This document shows positions 42,101 to 52,705 of a stretch of DNA of 64,000 bases, in pieces. The notes beneath the pieces are model-generated. The model was not told the origin of the DNA. It was given only the letters and a program-made list of their open reading frames with translations, and searched no databases. Where the stretch lies: positions 21,291,003-21,355,002 of the forward strand of contig JANCRA010000007.1 of NCBI GenBank assembly GCA_024362935.1, given 5' to 3'. The stretch comes from Setophaga petechia (taxonomy: Eukaryota > Chordata > Aves > Passeriformes > Parulidae). The translations under genes were made by a program, and so were the position numbers. Within the stretch, counting starts at the first letter, position 1. Every line of letters starts with the position of its first letter.

Positions 42101-45100
42101 CCCTCCCTGCTCCAGACAGGCTTGGCTCCCTCTGGCTTTTTCTAGTAAGTCACATGCTCCAGCCCCTTCACCAACTTACATAATCTCAACAGTTTCACTT
42201 AGGAACATCAGCCAGAAGCAGTTTGCTTTAACCACTTCAGATTGACTCTTATTCTTTTGCAGTGGCAATGAATTTGCTACTTGTGGTAAACTACAGATGC
42301 CAGTAAATGCATGAGCAAGTCACACACTCTTTTGATAAAGGTAGGTATTTGTATCCTGTAAAAATCTAGTACTTGGCCCATTCTGCTGCTGAGGGGAAAA
42401 CAAAAATGTTCATGAGAAAGCACTTATTTTCACACCAGGAATTTTCCACCCTCTTTGCAATGCAGAAAGGCCATAAGCAGGTTGAGATGCCAAAAGCACC
42501 AAACAAGCCTATAACAGCTGGCATATTTATTACCACTTTTAGTATTACTTTAAGAAGTTGTTGCAAAATTGATAGCTTAACCTTTTGATATTTGTCTGTA
42601 AATTATTATACATATATTTATTCAACACATTTGCATTAACTATCAGAATTTTCCATTTCAGTGAGCACTTAAAGACACCATGGCAAAGGCAACCATTAAA
42701 ACTTTAAGCACTATTACAGAGTCTGAACACTTTTATATGGAAGAGATCAATAAACAGGAGTTTGTATAGCCTTTTTAGATAAGTGAATGTAACAAATGAA
42801 AATATTCTCCAAATGCCTTCATAATACATGGGATGCCAAGAGTTTGAATACCAAAAAATTTAAGTTGTCTCTCAGGAGTTTCTTCACACTTAAATAGGAA
42901 GAATAATTACCTACTGTCTGCAGGTAGAAGTTAATTGTTAAACAGCAACCAAAACGTCCATTTGTTCCTAAGCATATCAAAGCAGACATCAGAGATAGAA
43001 AAATAACATACATTAGACAACAGTCAAAAGGTTAAGATAGTTTATAAACAACATGCTGACACCTGTATATTTCACATGGGCAAAAGGCAATGTACAGGTC
43101 TGCACTGAGTCTCCATTAATCATCTTTACTGGTAAGACACAGGAAGAAGTCAATCTGCATAGAACCTTCAGGATAAAGTGAAGCAAAATACTAAGGGAGA
43201 TACCTGGGATGAAGCAGTAATGAGAAAGCCACGATATTATAAAGCAATGGCTTTATAATATCTTGGCTTTATTGTTTCAAACTTTCAAATAGCTTTATTG
43301 TTTCAAACTTTCTTTCTTGAAACCCACTCTCCAAGATAGGTGTGATTTTGCTTTTTCCACCCTGTATCAACATCCACTTCCAAATAGCTGGACTAAGGAC
43401 AGGGAAAAACAAACTCCTTGTTTCCTTGGTAGAGATGAACTCAGCACAGCCCATTCTCTACTCTCACACAGCCTTTCCTTCCAAGCATGAATAACCTACT
43501 CTCAAGGAAGAACAGAAAGCCAGGTACTTCTAGACACCGACAGACTTCAACCACAACTTAGGAAGATCTCTCTCAAAGGAGTTTAACTCTGTTGTGGAGA
43601 AAGAAAATAATTACTTGAGGTAGGACAAGGAAAAGAGACGTGCCTAATCAGCAGAAGTAGAACAAACAGACTGAGTAACTGCAGAGATGGCATTCTGTGA
43701 AAAAGATAAAGATAATACACAAATGCTGTACTCTGTTTTATGTTGCTTATTACTCTGCATATCTTATCTGGTTGAACTCCACTCCTAGAAAGAGTTACTC
43801 GTGTGTCAACTTCCCTCAGTGTGAGAAATCAGAGCACAACATACAGTACAAGTCTAAGATGTTGAGAATAAACATCTTTAATCAAGGACCACACTGCACT
43901 AATTACACTACTGAGGTTGTAGCATTAGGGTCATAATCCAAAACCATGTATTAGCTTACTAAAGTATCAACAATTAATTGTACAAATAAAACTAAAACAG
44001 TGCCTGCACTTTCAAAGAAGGAAGGAAATGAATTGATCTCAACACAAACACTACCACAAATGGTGACTGGAATGGAAAGAGAAACTGAAAGTCATGTACA
44101 ATACCATATATATTCTTTTTTCTTGAGGGAAAAAAAAAAGAAAATTACTATGGAATCAAATGACATTTCAAAAAACTGAAAAGGAAAATCCAATGCTGTT
44201 TTGCAATTTTTGAACTACAATTGCTAGCATTTTTCCAATAAATCAGTGATCTGGAAAGAGAAAATTAAATTGCAACAGCACTCCTCTCTAGATAGTAAGA
44301 GTAATTTCTTAAGCAAACTACAATTTATTGTTAACTTGCTTTTAAAGTCTACCTGCAATTTCAGCTCTCGTGTCCTTTCAATAGGGAATGGCAGAGACTT
44401 AAAGTCACATTATCTTGCTCCAGGTTTTATCAAGGATATTGACCACAACTGAGCAACTACCGCTCAGTCAGAAAATTAAGAATGCTAATTCAAAAATTAA
44501 CCATGCTAAAATGATCACTGTGGTGATTCTTCAGCAGGTACCTGCACAAGCCTTCAACAGGTCACCCATCAAATGCTGACTAACACCTCTAAAGATGGAA
44601 GTGACAGAAAGCAATGGTGACCACGCTCTGACCATGGTGGCAAACATGCGGAAAGAAGGGAGCAGCTGTCTCTGATTTGGACAGCACAAGAAATACCACA
44701 AATCACTGCCACAGGACAGGCTCTGAAAAACAGAACCCCAGCCACTCACTGGCACAACCAAGTGCAAGGGCAATCCACACATAATCCAACTGAAGGCAAG
44801 AGAATAAAGCTTAAAAACATGAGCACATTTTAGCATTACAGCTCACATTAGCAGCACATAAAAACCCACTGCCACATAATTTCAAGTTTTAACAAAGATT
44901 ACTATAATTCTGTAATTTATGCATTAAACTATCACTAACAAAGGCATTAAAAATAATGAAATAATAATAAAATCTCAGCATTTAGCCAGATTACTAATAC
45001 CTGCCTTAAAAGTGTATGCATTAGCCCAGAAATATGGGGTTTTACCATAGACTGAAAAAATTTCTGCTTGCAGAAAAGGACAGTATTTCCATAATTATTA

Positions 45101-47492
45101 TCTGGAACTGTTATCTGAACATGAAAGAGAAGAAAAAAATTACAAGAGGGATGAAAATTCCAATTTTCAGGCTAGAAAAGATGATGCCAATCATACGGAT
45201 TAGTTTCCTAAATGCTGCAGAGGAGACAATCCACAAAGTAGTGTCACTTCACTGTCATGCTTCTTGTATTTATGCTACAGTTAATCTTTCAGGTAAAATC
45301 CTGAGGTGGAAATTTTGGGTAACTGTCTCCTTACATTTTAACAGCTATTTACCTTCTTCATTATAAATCCATGGGTTGCTTCCTGGACTGAATTATGCAG
45401 GCAAATAAAGGATGGAGCACAAAATACATCAAAGAAAGATGAATCCCAGGCAAGAATGTGGTGATGCTATCAAGTCAGTCCTTGCGCTACAGAAATCCAA
45501 CTTTACTAAGGAAATAAACCTGTAATCATACAGGTATAGAATCTAAGAGTCAAGAGAAGAATGCAGCTGTTCTCTCTCACAAACAGAGAATCAAAGAACT
45601 TGCTCTGGGAGCTCTGAGCCTTGTATACAAAGCAGTGCATGCACGCAGATCTACAGCAACACCTAATTCCTGATACAACAGCCTGACACCACTCTTGGGG
45701 GTCATCTAGGAACTGGTAACAGAAGAAAACCCTTCTTTTCCCCTTCCTCAACTATTACAATCCAAATGAAAGTCATCTTCACTGGAAAGCTGTTTTCTGC
45801 ATCCTTCAGTAAAAGATCTGTATTTTATTTTAAAGTATGCGTTTTGTGTTAAGCTATAATCACTTGCAATTACTCTTTAAGATTTTGCATATAACACCTC
45901 CTTTTATGCTACTTAGGTACTTCAAATTCTTTCCCTGCTGTCCTTGATGTTAAGGAAATTAGAGACACTGTCCAATTGTTTTACACATCAAGCTACTCTA
46001 AGCATACTAGGAAAAGTCTTTGAAAAGAGCCAGAGGGACAAATTATAATTTGACAAACTTTAAGGGATACAAGAATATTAAATATACATCAAAATCCCCA
46101 TCTCTATTACAGGTAACAACTGAAGAACAGTAAACTGGTTTGGCAACCAGGTAACTCATTTCCCTTTTTTAATTAACTGTTTCATTTAACTGTTGGTCAC
46201 AACAAAGATTATAAACACAACCTCACAGCCACTTCCCAACAGAGTGAATCAAGACTTCAGAACCAGGACAATAGCCATGGGCATCAGGGCAGCCACAGAG
46301 AGTATTATGGTTTCCTTGGACTCTAAATATTTATTACTAGACCACAAAACTCAAGATGCAGATGAAAGTTTGTTGTATTGTTGGTGTTTTTTTGTTTTTT
46401 GTTTTGGGTTTTTTTTTTTTAGTTTAAGAGGAGTTGATTCAGCAATACTTTTACAACATAAATCATCCCTTTGTCATCTCTTACCTTTTCAGTTTTTCTA
46501 GAACACAAATGTTCCCTCCCCAAATCACCTCTATCCTCATTCTATATCAAACTGGAACTTCTCATTCCCACCTTCCAGGCTGCACAAATTCTACCCCTGC
46601 CTCTCATAGTTTGTATTTTCATCACCTGCCTGATGACAGGCTGTATTTCATTAAACACTCTTTCCTTAGAGGCTATCTGGAAAGGACAAAACCACCAGGG
46701 TTCTTTTTGAGTACTTATGATGAAAACTTGACAGGTTCATCGACAGAAGCCTGACTGCTTCTGGATCTCCACCCTCTGAGATACCTGGCTATTACAACTC
46801 CTGCAATAACAGGCTGTGAACGTGTTTACTGTTTGTAGGAACAGGTTGCAAGGGCTTCATAGATGAGCTGAAATTACACTTAAGGAACCTGACGTGCTCA
46901 GTGGAACAGGATGAAAGTGCTACATATTCAAATAAAAGCATATAGAGAAAAGAAATATTAAAAATAGAATTTACAAGTAGTAATTATAGACGAGGAAAGA
47001 TGCTTAAGTCATAATACTTCTAAGGTAGAAATTTTTTAAAACTCCAGAAAGCAATTGTAGGCTTTCTTCAGATCATAAAACCAGCAACAAAACACACAAG
47101 GCCGGCTAAGCTTAGGTCATCTTTTGGTGCCTCACTTTACGTGCACGTCCGTGCGTTCCCTTACCGGAGGCTCTCCCAGGCCCAGGGACGGCTCCCGCAG
47201 CCCCCGGCCGGCCCAGGGCCCGTGCCCAGGCCCACACACACAGCTCCTGTGGCCGAGGGCTGCGGGAACAATCCCTCCTGGCCCTGAGCCGCCCGCCGTA
47301 CCTTGCGCTGCTTTACGACAGCACTCGCACAACTTCTGTCAGGCCGCCGAGGCTTTTAGAAGGCAAAAAACGAAACCGGACCCGCGACACCGGCCCCAAA
47401 CCCGCCGCGGGAGGTCACAGGCCCAGCCCGAGCGTTCCCTCCGCGTACCTGTCCATGGTCTGCGGCAGCGCCAAGCCCGTCTGCTCGGCCAT
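24020..47492 (-). CDS. MARCHF5: mitochondrial E3 ubiquitin-protein ligase MARCHF5 (six coding exons, complete)
   Basis: MARCHF5 (MITOL) is an outer-mitochondrial-membrane E3 ligase that acts on regulators of fission, fusion and apoptosis. The coding exons, in transcript order, are 47449-47492, 33176-33378, 29214-29344, 25886-26069, 25318-25484 and 24020-24136. All introns are GT-AG, and the phases join to 281 codons plus TAA. The RING-CH finger is intact: C17, C20, C36, C38, H46, C49, C68 and C71. Four hydrophobic segments lie at about residues 100-122, 142-163, 210-232 and 240-259, as expected for the family. From memory human MARCHF5 has 278 residues and is almost identical after residue 15; the difference is a three-residue longer, divergent N terminus (MAEQTGLALPQTMDR). 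The start is in a strong context (G at -3, G at +4). The gene shares a promoter with CPEB3. Introns 1 to 5 are about 14.1, 3.8, 3.1, 0.4 and 1.2 kb. Confidence 0.97.
24231..24250. repeat. (TA)10 microsatellite in MARCHF5 intron 5
   Basis: Ten uninterrupted TA units beside a T-run, about 95 bp from exon 6. Confidence 0.9.
25318..25484 (-). CDS. MARCHF5: MARCHF5 coding exon 5
   Basis: The exon encodes the loop GIGCPVPRIPAEANPLADHV and the third membrane segment (ILCGALVFPTIATIVGKLMF). It ends ...NLQRTIL before a GTAAGA donor. It begins with two bases of a split Gly codon. Confidence 0.97.
25886..26069 (-). CDS. MARCHF5: MARCHF5 coding exon 4
   Basis: The exon encodes VVGHKEGLDVMERADPLFLL and continues through the second membrane segment into WEDYVLRLWRKYSNKLQILN and SIFP. 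It starts in phase 0, and its last base opens the Gly codon finished by exon 5. It is separated from exon 5 by the shortest intron of the gene (401 bp). Confidence 0.97.
28447..28508. repeat. direct tandem duplication, about 34-bp period, MARCHF5 intron 3
   Basis: An 18-base word (ggttattgatataggaat) occurs at 28447-28464 and again at 28481-28498, each followed by a similar acaacta segment. Confidence 0.85.
29214..29344 (-). CDS. MARCHF5: MARCHF5 coding exon 3
   Basis: The exon encodes PVVYVLDLADRLISKACPFA and the first membrane segment (AAGIMVGSIYWTAVTYGAV), ending TVMQ at a GTACTC donor. The open frame runs on into the introns at both ends, so longer apparent proteins here are artefacts. 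Confidence 0.97.
33176..33378 (-). CDS. MARCHF5: MARCHF5 coding exon 2 (RING-CH domain)
   Basis: This 203-nt exon carries the whole C4HC3 RING-CH zinc finger: SCWVC, PCRC, WVHQTCLQRW and CPQC motifs supply all eight zinc ligands. The acceptor follows a clear polypyrimidine tract, and the donor is GTAAGA. This finger recruits the ubiquitin-loaded E2 enzyme. Confidence 0.98.
41788..42180 (-). mobile_element. CR1 LINE 3'-end fragment (degenerate)
   Basis: Read on the - strand, this resembles the end of a chicken-repeat-1 element. Near its right (5') end lies a counterpart of the GGTGCTCCAGCCCC...AGACCT region, and at its left end the ...GGTCCCTTCCAAG...TTCTGTGA terminus. On the + strand the word cacagaattacagcttggaa is the diagnostic 3' end. 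It is 5'-truncated and well diverged, as usual for CR1. I identified it from memory of the consensus and ran no alignment. Confidence 0.7.
43233..43262. repeat. perfect 13-bp inverted repeat with 4-base loop
   Basis: The arms gatattataaagc and gctttataatatc are exact reverse complements around AATG. They lie in MARCHF5 intron 1. Confidence 0.95.
43266..43312. repeat. direct duplication, 26-bp period
   Basis: A 21-base word beginning gctttattgtttcaaac occurs at 43266-43286 and 43292-43312. It starts three bases after the perfect hairpin, whose right arm shares the word gcttta. Confidence 0.95.
47449..47492 (-). CDS. MARCHF5: MARCHF5 coding exon 1
   Basis: The exon encodes MAEQTGLALPQTMD plus two bases of Arg, then a GTACGC donor. 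The start has an optimal context (GCCATGG). A second in-frame ATG is codon 13, so initiation there would remove only the divergent N terminus and keep the RING-CH finger. Confidence 0.92.
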
Positions 47493-47755
47493 GGCCCCGG
47501 GCGGAGGAGCGGGCCCAGCCGAGGGCCCGGAGCCTGACAAAGGCGTCACGCGTGCGGTGGCGGAGAAAGGGGAGCGAACGGGAGGGCGGCAAATCCGCCC
47601 TTCCGCGGGACGGCCGGGGCGGCCCCTCCTTCGGCAGGCGGGACGCGGCGCAGGGCCGGTGGCCGGGGCAGGACGGAGCGCCCGGGCCGCCGCGGGGAGA
47701 GGCGGCAAGCGCTGAGCGCAACCGCGCCGCCGTCACCGCCGCCCGGCCCCGCAGC

Positions 47756-47765
47756 GCGCCTGCGC
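47756..47765 (+). promoter_or_regulatory. NRF1-like site
   Basis: GCGCCTGCGC is one base from the palindromic NRF1 core GCGCATGCGC. NRF1 commonly drives genes for mitochondrial proteins, which would suit MARCHF5. The role is inferred. Confidence 0.5.
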
Positions 47766-47806
47766 CAAGGGCAGGGCTCGAGCCCGTGCCCGGAGCGCCG
47801 GGAGCG

Positions 47807-47822
47807 CTGGGAGCTGTAGTCC
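47807..47822 (-). promoter_or_regulatory. ZNF143/THAP11-type motif, copy 1
   Basis: On the - strand this reads GGACTACAGCTCCCAG, which matches the ACTACAnnTCCCAG core shared by ZNF143 and THAP11 sites at housekeeping and divergent promoters. A second copy lies 57 bp away. Confidence 0.7.
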
Positions 47823-47863
47823 TGCTGTAGTCCCACCGCGGTGCCGCCGCAGTCCTGCCGCCG

Positions 47864-47879
47864 CTGGGAGCTGTAGTCC
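47864..47879 (-). promoter_or_regulatory. ZNF143/THAP11-type motif, copy 2
   Basis: The same 16 bases as copy 1. A partial third copy (ctgctgtagtccca) lies between them at 47823-47836, so the motif region looks tandemly duplicated. Confidence 0.7.
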
Positions 47880-47989
47880 CGCCGCCGGCGCGGGTTTAAA
47901 GGTCCGGCGGGGCGCTCCCCCTGCCCTGCCCATGTCTCTCCTCGCCGCCGCCGTCGCGCAGTCGCTGCCCGGCTCCGCGCGCGGGGCAG
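47880..47989 (+). other. CPEB3: CPEB3 putative first exon (TSS not determined)
   Basis: A strong donor (GGGGCAG then GTACGG) ends a GC-rich exon at 47989, divergent from MARCHF5. In mammals the first CPEB3 exon at this position is 5' UTR. Here an ATG at 47932 opens a frame that crosses the splice and stays open into the known CPEB3 start, so the exon may be partly coding. Its start context is weak (C at -3, T at +4). The left boundary is a guess. Confidence 0.6.
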
Positions 47990-49960
47990 GTACGGGAGCG
48001 CGGCGGGGTGACCGAGCGGGGTCTGTGCGGGGAGGTCCGCGCCCGGCGGCTGCCGCCCCTCCTGCCGCACCCCGCCGCCGGCCGGGAGCGCTCACGGGTG
48101 GAGGGAGGGAGGGAAGGAAGGAGGGAGAGGCCGGGCCGCCTGCTCTGCCCCCTCCCCGCTCCCGCAGGGACCCTCTCGGGCAGGAGCATCTCCCGTTCTC
48201 TCCCCTGCCGAACAGGTGCAGCCGGCCCCCGCCTCTGCTCGGCCGCCGGGCCCCGGTCTGCCCTCAGGGCGGAGGGACCCTGCCCGGTGCCAGCCCCGAC
48301 CGGGCTGCCCAGAAAGGCGGTGGCTGGAACGGCGGAAGGGAAATGAATCCGTTTCAGTGGTGGTGGTGTCGATGACAAGGACAAGCGCCCTTGTAAGTGG
48401 CACTTGGTGCTCGATGGAGGCCCGGTGACCACTGGTTTCTATGTGCAAGTGGGGTAAGGGATGGCAGGCCGGTGGTAATGGCAAAGCTCTTTTTTGTTGG
48501 TGTGCTTCCAGATGGGGGAAAAAAAATCCTTCTAAGGTGCTTTTGAAATTTTTTGTATGTTAGGAAGTCAACTTACAGCATCACAATCTGGAAAAGTGGA
48601 AATTTAGAAGAGCCTTTCTAGAGCAAAGAGGTGGTTAGTATCTGGAAAGAAGTTGCCTTTCCAATTACCTCCACCATGAGTGTTTGTCTCCTGCCTTCAC
48701 ATCGTGCTCCTGAAGCAAGCTCAATAGCCTCTTTTTCAGAGGCTGTTGTGGCATGACAGATTATTGGAAAGATTAGTTAGTAAAAATCAACTTTTCATTT
48801 CCCTTTTCATGTTATATTTTTAAAGACTAGTGCTTATTTGCTATATGAAACTAGTTCCTCTACCTTGTGTAAATTACCCTGCAGTCGCTGTTCAAGGTTG
48901 TAATTTACAGGGCCAAGCCTGGGGTGCAGCTGTGCAGCTGCATCAACCTAGAGCTGTTCTTGGCTGAGATCAAGCTTTTGCATGTACGTGACAACAGACA
49001 CCAGGTGGAATAGGAAGGCAAGTTTAGGGAATATACTGGATACTTTGACTGTGCTGCGTTAGCTAGAGACAAATCACTTGGGGTTTGAGAGTCATTGGGG
49101 AAAGAAAAGCGTTGTCAAAATGTGTGTAAAGTACTTGGACTTGTAAGCAGTATTATGTGCATAATAGTAAGGGTGTTGTTTATTTTCTAATTGCTACAAG
49201 TATCATAAAGAGGAATGCTGAAGTATTTACAGAGTTGTAAATGTTCCTTACAAAAAGTATAGAAACAGATAGGAAGAAGGCATTGACATCCTCTCCCAGA
49301 AAATGTATTTTGCTCTTATTCTTGGGACCATAAAATTGTGGGATGTACAGAGGCCTGAGTAAACCACATGGGCATGACCTCCTGGAAGAGATCCTAATAC
49401 ACACTGTCCCAATTACAGCTGTCCGTGGCATGTAAGAGCAATATTGGATATCAAGACTTTCTGGTTCCTATACTTGGTCTGGACTAAGCTCGATGCCTGT
49501 TGGCCAGCACATTGAGGAACTGGGCTAGCCTAGCTTAGGTTTTTTTATATTTGTTCTCAAGTGTTACAAATGGAAAGAGGGAAGCCGGTTTTATTTCTAG
49601 GAGTATGTGGTTTGTGCAGTTTCTGTATTTTTGCTTTGGTGTTGAAAGGATATGCTGGTTGTCTGCCATTTATGATAAAGGTCATAGTGGCTAATAATAG
49701 CTGTGAGGAATATTTACCTGGAGAAATGGAACTAGAACCTAGGATCACTTGGCTACCATTTGAGGCTATAGAACTATCTGTAGCAAAGGTGGCTAATTTG
49801 CTCTACCACTGGCAAATGAAGGTATGACAAGACTGGAATGGACAAAACTTGAATATCAGATCAAATAGTGAACACTTGGTAGGTTTGGACTTCTTTTTAT
49901 TTTAATTTAATTCTTTTCCAAACATGAAAAATAAAAATGTAATAGGATACGTAAAAGCAT

Positions 49961-50209
49961 AGTTGGACAAGCTTTAGTGGTTTCAAACTAAAGGATGGTA
50001 GATTTAGATTGAACATAAGGAACACATCTTTTACTATGAGGGTGGTAAAGCACTGGCACAGGCTGTCCAGAGAGAGGGTGGATTCTTTGTGCCTGGAAAC
50101 ATTTAAGGTCAGGTTAAGCAACCTGATCTGGTTGAAGACATCCCTCATTGCAGGGAGGTTGGACTAGAGGAGCTTTGAAGGTCCCATACAACCCAAAGCA
50201 TTCTATTAG
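49961..50209 (+). mobile_element. CR1 LINE 3' end
   Basis: The segment follows the CR1 3' region in order: taaaggatggtagatttaga, then gcactggcacaggctgtcca, then ggttggactagaggagcttt, and ends in gtcccatacaacccaaagca ttctatt. It is 5'-truncated and on the + strand in CPEB3 intron 1. Confidence 0.9.
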
Positions 50210-50483
50210 TGGTAGACCCCTTACCATCCCATAAGTAGCTTAAAGATTCTGAAATCCAGAAACCGATTGTGGAAACTGTTGGCCAGCTTGGGGTGTATGT
50301 TCTTTTTCTGCTCCTTCCAGAATCAAAGTGTGATCCCAAAATACATATATAACTAACTGGTTTTAAATTTGTCAAAAACCACTTCCTTATTCCTAGACAG
50401 AGCAAGAATTGTCATTTTATCCTTCTCTATTCTCCTTAACAAGACTGGATATGCAGCTGCTCTATTTAAATGCTTGATTTATT

Positions 50484-50570
50484 CTCCCTACAATCTCTTC
50501 CTTCACTCTCCCTCATCCTCCTTTTCTCTCTCTTTTTTTTTTTTTTTTTCTTTACGCTTCCTTCTTTGCC
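50484..50570 (+). repeat. polypyrimidine tract with T17 run
   Basis: This strand-asymmetric C/T-rich segment includes an uninterrupted T-run at 50533-50549. It is simple sequence. Confidence 0.8.
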
Positions 50571-52686
50571 TGGCAATTTCCACTGTAAAGCTCAGCTTGC
50601 CTCTTGCATTTTGTTTTCATTTTTCAACTATTGCTTCCTGTATCATCCCTTAATAGATTGTTCTTTGTTTCTTCCTTCCATTTCTCTGATGTTCGCTGCA
50701 CTCTGCCTCACTCTGTCGTCTCTTACCTGCACCTGGCAGTGAGTGGCTGCATTTGAGCCGAGAGAGCTCTCCTGGGAGCAGGCTCTGTTTGGCCAGTGCA
50801 GAGTGAGGGAAAGTGGCTGCTCTTCCTGGAGCTTTGCCAGGGCTCAGCTCCCAGACACTGACTGGAGGTAGCAGCCATTTTAAGTAAATTAAGTAAAACT
50901 GCACAGTTGAAGGCAAGCACAGAACTTAATGAAAATCACCAAATATAAGCTATTTAGGGCTTAAAATAGAGTCCTAAAATTGGCTCTTGGATTTACTACA
51001 AAATATAAACTTCTAAAAATACGAAATGGTTTGATAACAAATTTATACAGATTTAAGCTTAATAAAGAAGTTGACAAGCAAGTACTGAAAGAATGACATG
51101 GAAATAGATTAAATTTGTATGTATATATGACTGTGCCAGGGAGGCCTAGAAAAGAGGACAAATATGGAAGGACCTGTACCTTAATATGGTTCTTCTGACC
51201 TGGCAGTATTAAAACAGTGGAAATTATTTGCTGTTTACGACAAAGATAAGTAACCTGGCAATATAGGAATATTCTATTTTGGCAAATCTAAATGTTATCT
51301 GCTATGATAGTAATATGTAAAAGTAAATTACCAGATCAGTTAGGCCTTTTTCAAGTAGCCCTCAAGTAGTCTAAAGTGAAACTAATATGAGTTTAAAACA
51401 TGTTTCTACAATAAAACCTGGGGGTTTTTTCAGTACTATAACACTTCATTTTAACCTTCAAGCTAGTTGGAGTAGTCACTTTCTCTCAAAAAGACTAGCA
51501 TGGGTTTGTTAGTCACAGGAGGCTTAAAGAGGCTTAAATTGCTTCATAATAAATTGCTTAAAATAAAAATACACCTTATACAATGTTAATTGAATTAGCT
51601 TGGCTTATTTTGGGCCTTTCTTATATTTGTTTCTTTGGAACTGGCCCAGGTCAAGTAGTTCATCTAAATTCAACACAGATTGAATTAAGCTCTTGTGTTC
51701 TGATTCAGCTGTTACTATCTTTTAACTTCCAGTTATGAGGGACTTGGTTGCTTGAAACAAAAAAAAAATTGTTTTCTTCTAGTGGCTAGTTGATCAAAAA
51801 CTGTCTTTATATCTTGATTTTCTTTGGTTCTGGAGTGCTTTTCCTTATCCTAATGATTATCTATCAAGTGAAGCTGTCTCCTGGGAAGAACCGACAGAAA
51901 CAGTGCAGTCCCTTGCATGTGGATCCTCAAATCATCTGAAAAGCAATAACCCACAAGTAAATAGGGACATAAGGGAGGGGTATGGAATGCCTAGAGCCAG
52001 CCCTGTGAGAGGTGGGATAGTTCATAGGGTTAAGTGTTTTCTGTTGCTGTTAGAAAACAGTTTTGCTGCCTTTAATGATTCAGAGTAGCACAAACAGGTT
52101 AGAGCAAGTGTTGAGAAACTCTTAATTAAAGAGTTGATTTAGGGCAGGCAGACCATCCAGTCCAACATAAACAGAGAGCAGAAAGCAGAGATGTAAGTGT
52201 TAGAACAACTCACTTTCAACTGCCCTAATTTATCTTTCTCAGCTTTAGTCATCGCTCTTTCATGCACAAAGCTGTGCATATTTCATCCTTGGAAAATCAG
52301 CCTGCACTTTTATTAAACACTGTTATTTTCACACTTCTGATTTCAACGATGTATTTCCTTATGAACATTACTATTTAGTCTGAATAATTAGTATTATGAA
52401 TTACCCAGAATAAATATGCAGAATAATTCATGGACTAGTGCAAAACGGAGCACCAAGTGCCAGTGAATGAAATTATGAAAATTTTACCCAACCTACATTA
52501 ATGATCACTATATTGACATCTTATGAGAGAAACTCCTGTCAGGCTGTGTATTGATGTGAAGCCTGGAGATATGTAGATAGTAGTGAAAGGGAGGGAGGTG
52601 AAGTGTGGCACCACCATGTACAGAACAGATGGAATGGGAATGTTAAATAGTAGCATTCACACCTTGATTTTCTTCTGAGCAGCTGC

Positions 52687-52705
52687 TTTTTTTTTTTTTT
52701 TTTTT
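52687..52705 (+). repeat. T19 homopolymer
   Basis: Nineteen consecutive T in CPEB3 intron 1; on the - strand it could be the tail of a retroposon, but no body is recognisable. Confidence 0.9.

Larger units (their letters stand above)
33379..47448 (-). other. MARCHF5: MARCHF5 intron 1 (about 14 kb)
   Basis: Long AT-rich intron without a recognisable nested gene. It holds a - strand CR1 fragment (about 41788-42180), A- and T-rich tracts (36150-36178 and 46387-46421), and a perfect hairpin beside a 26-bp-period duplication (43233-43312). Frames up to 110 codons, such as 45034-45366, show no family resemblance. Confidence 0.8.
47120..48400. promoter_or_regulatory. CpG-island bidirectional promoter of MARCHF5 and CPEB3
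   Basis: This dense CpG island lies between the divergent first exons; the MARCHF5 start codon at 47492 (-) and the first candidate CPEB3 start codon at 47932 (+) are 440 bp apart. I see no strong TATA box except a TTTAAA at 47895-47900 upstream of the CPEB3 exon. ZNF143/THAP11-type motifs and an NRF1-like site sit between the two genes. In human the two genes are likewise head to head (known arrangement). Long overlapping open frames on both strands here are products of GC richness, not genes. Confidence 0.88.

Noticed and set aside
47546..48484. Several long overlapping frames on both strands in the bidirectional promoter
   Set aside because: They overlap each other in all frames, are Arg/Pro/Gly/Ala-rich and have no domain; they follow from high GC content.
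49561..49827. 88-codon frame in CPEB3 intron 1
   Set aside because: It looks protein-like but matches no family I know and lies beside a CR1 insertion in an intron; single short frames of this size are expected by chance.
52135..52175. CR1-like words (gaccatccagtccaac)
   Set aside because: Only a short match to the CR1 3' region; the rest of the flanks do not follow the consensus.
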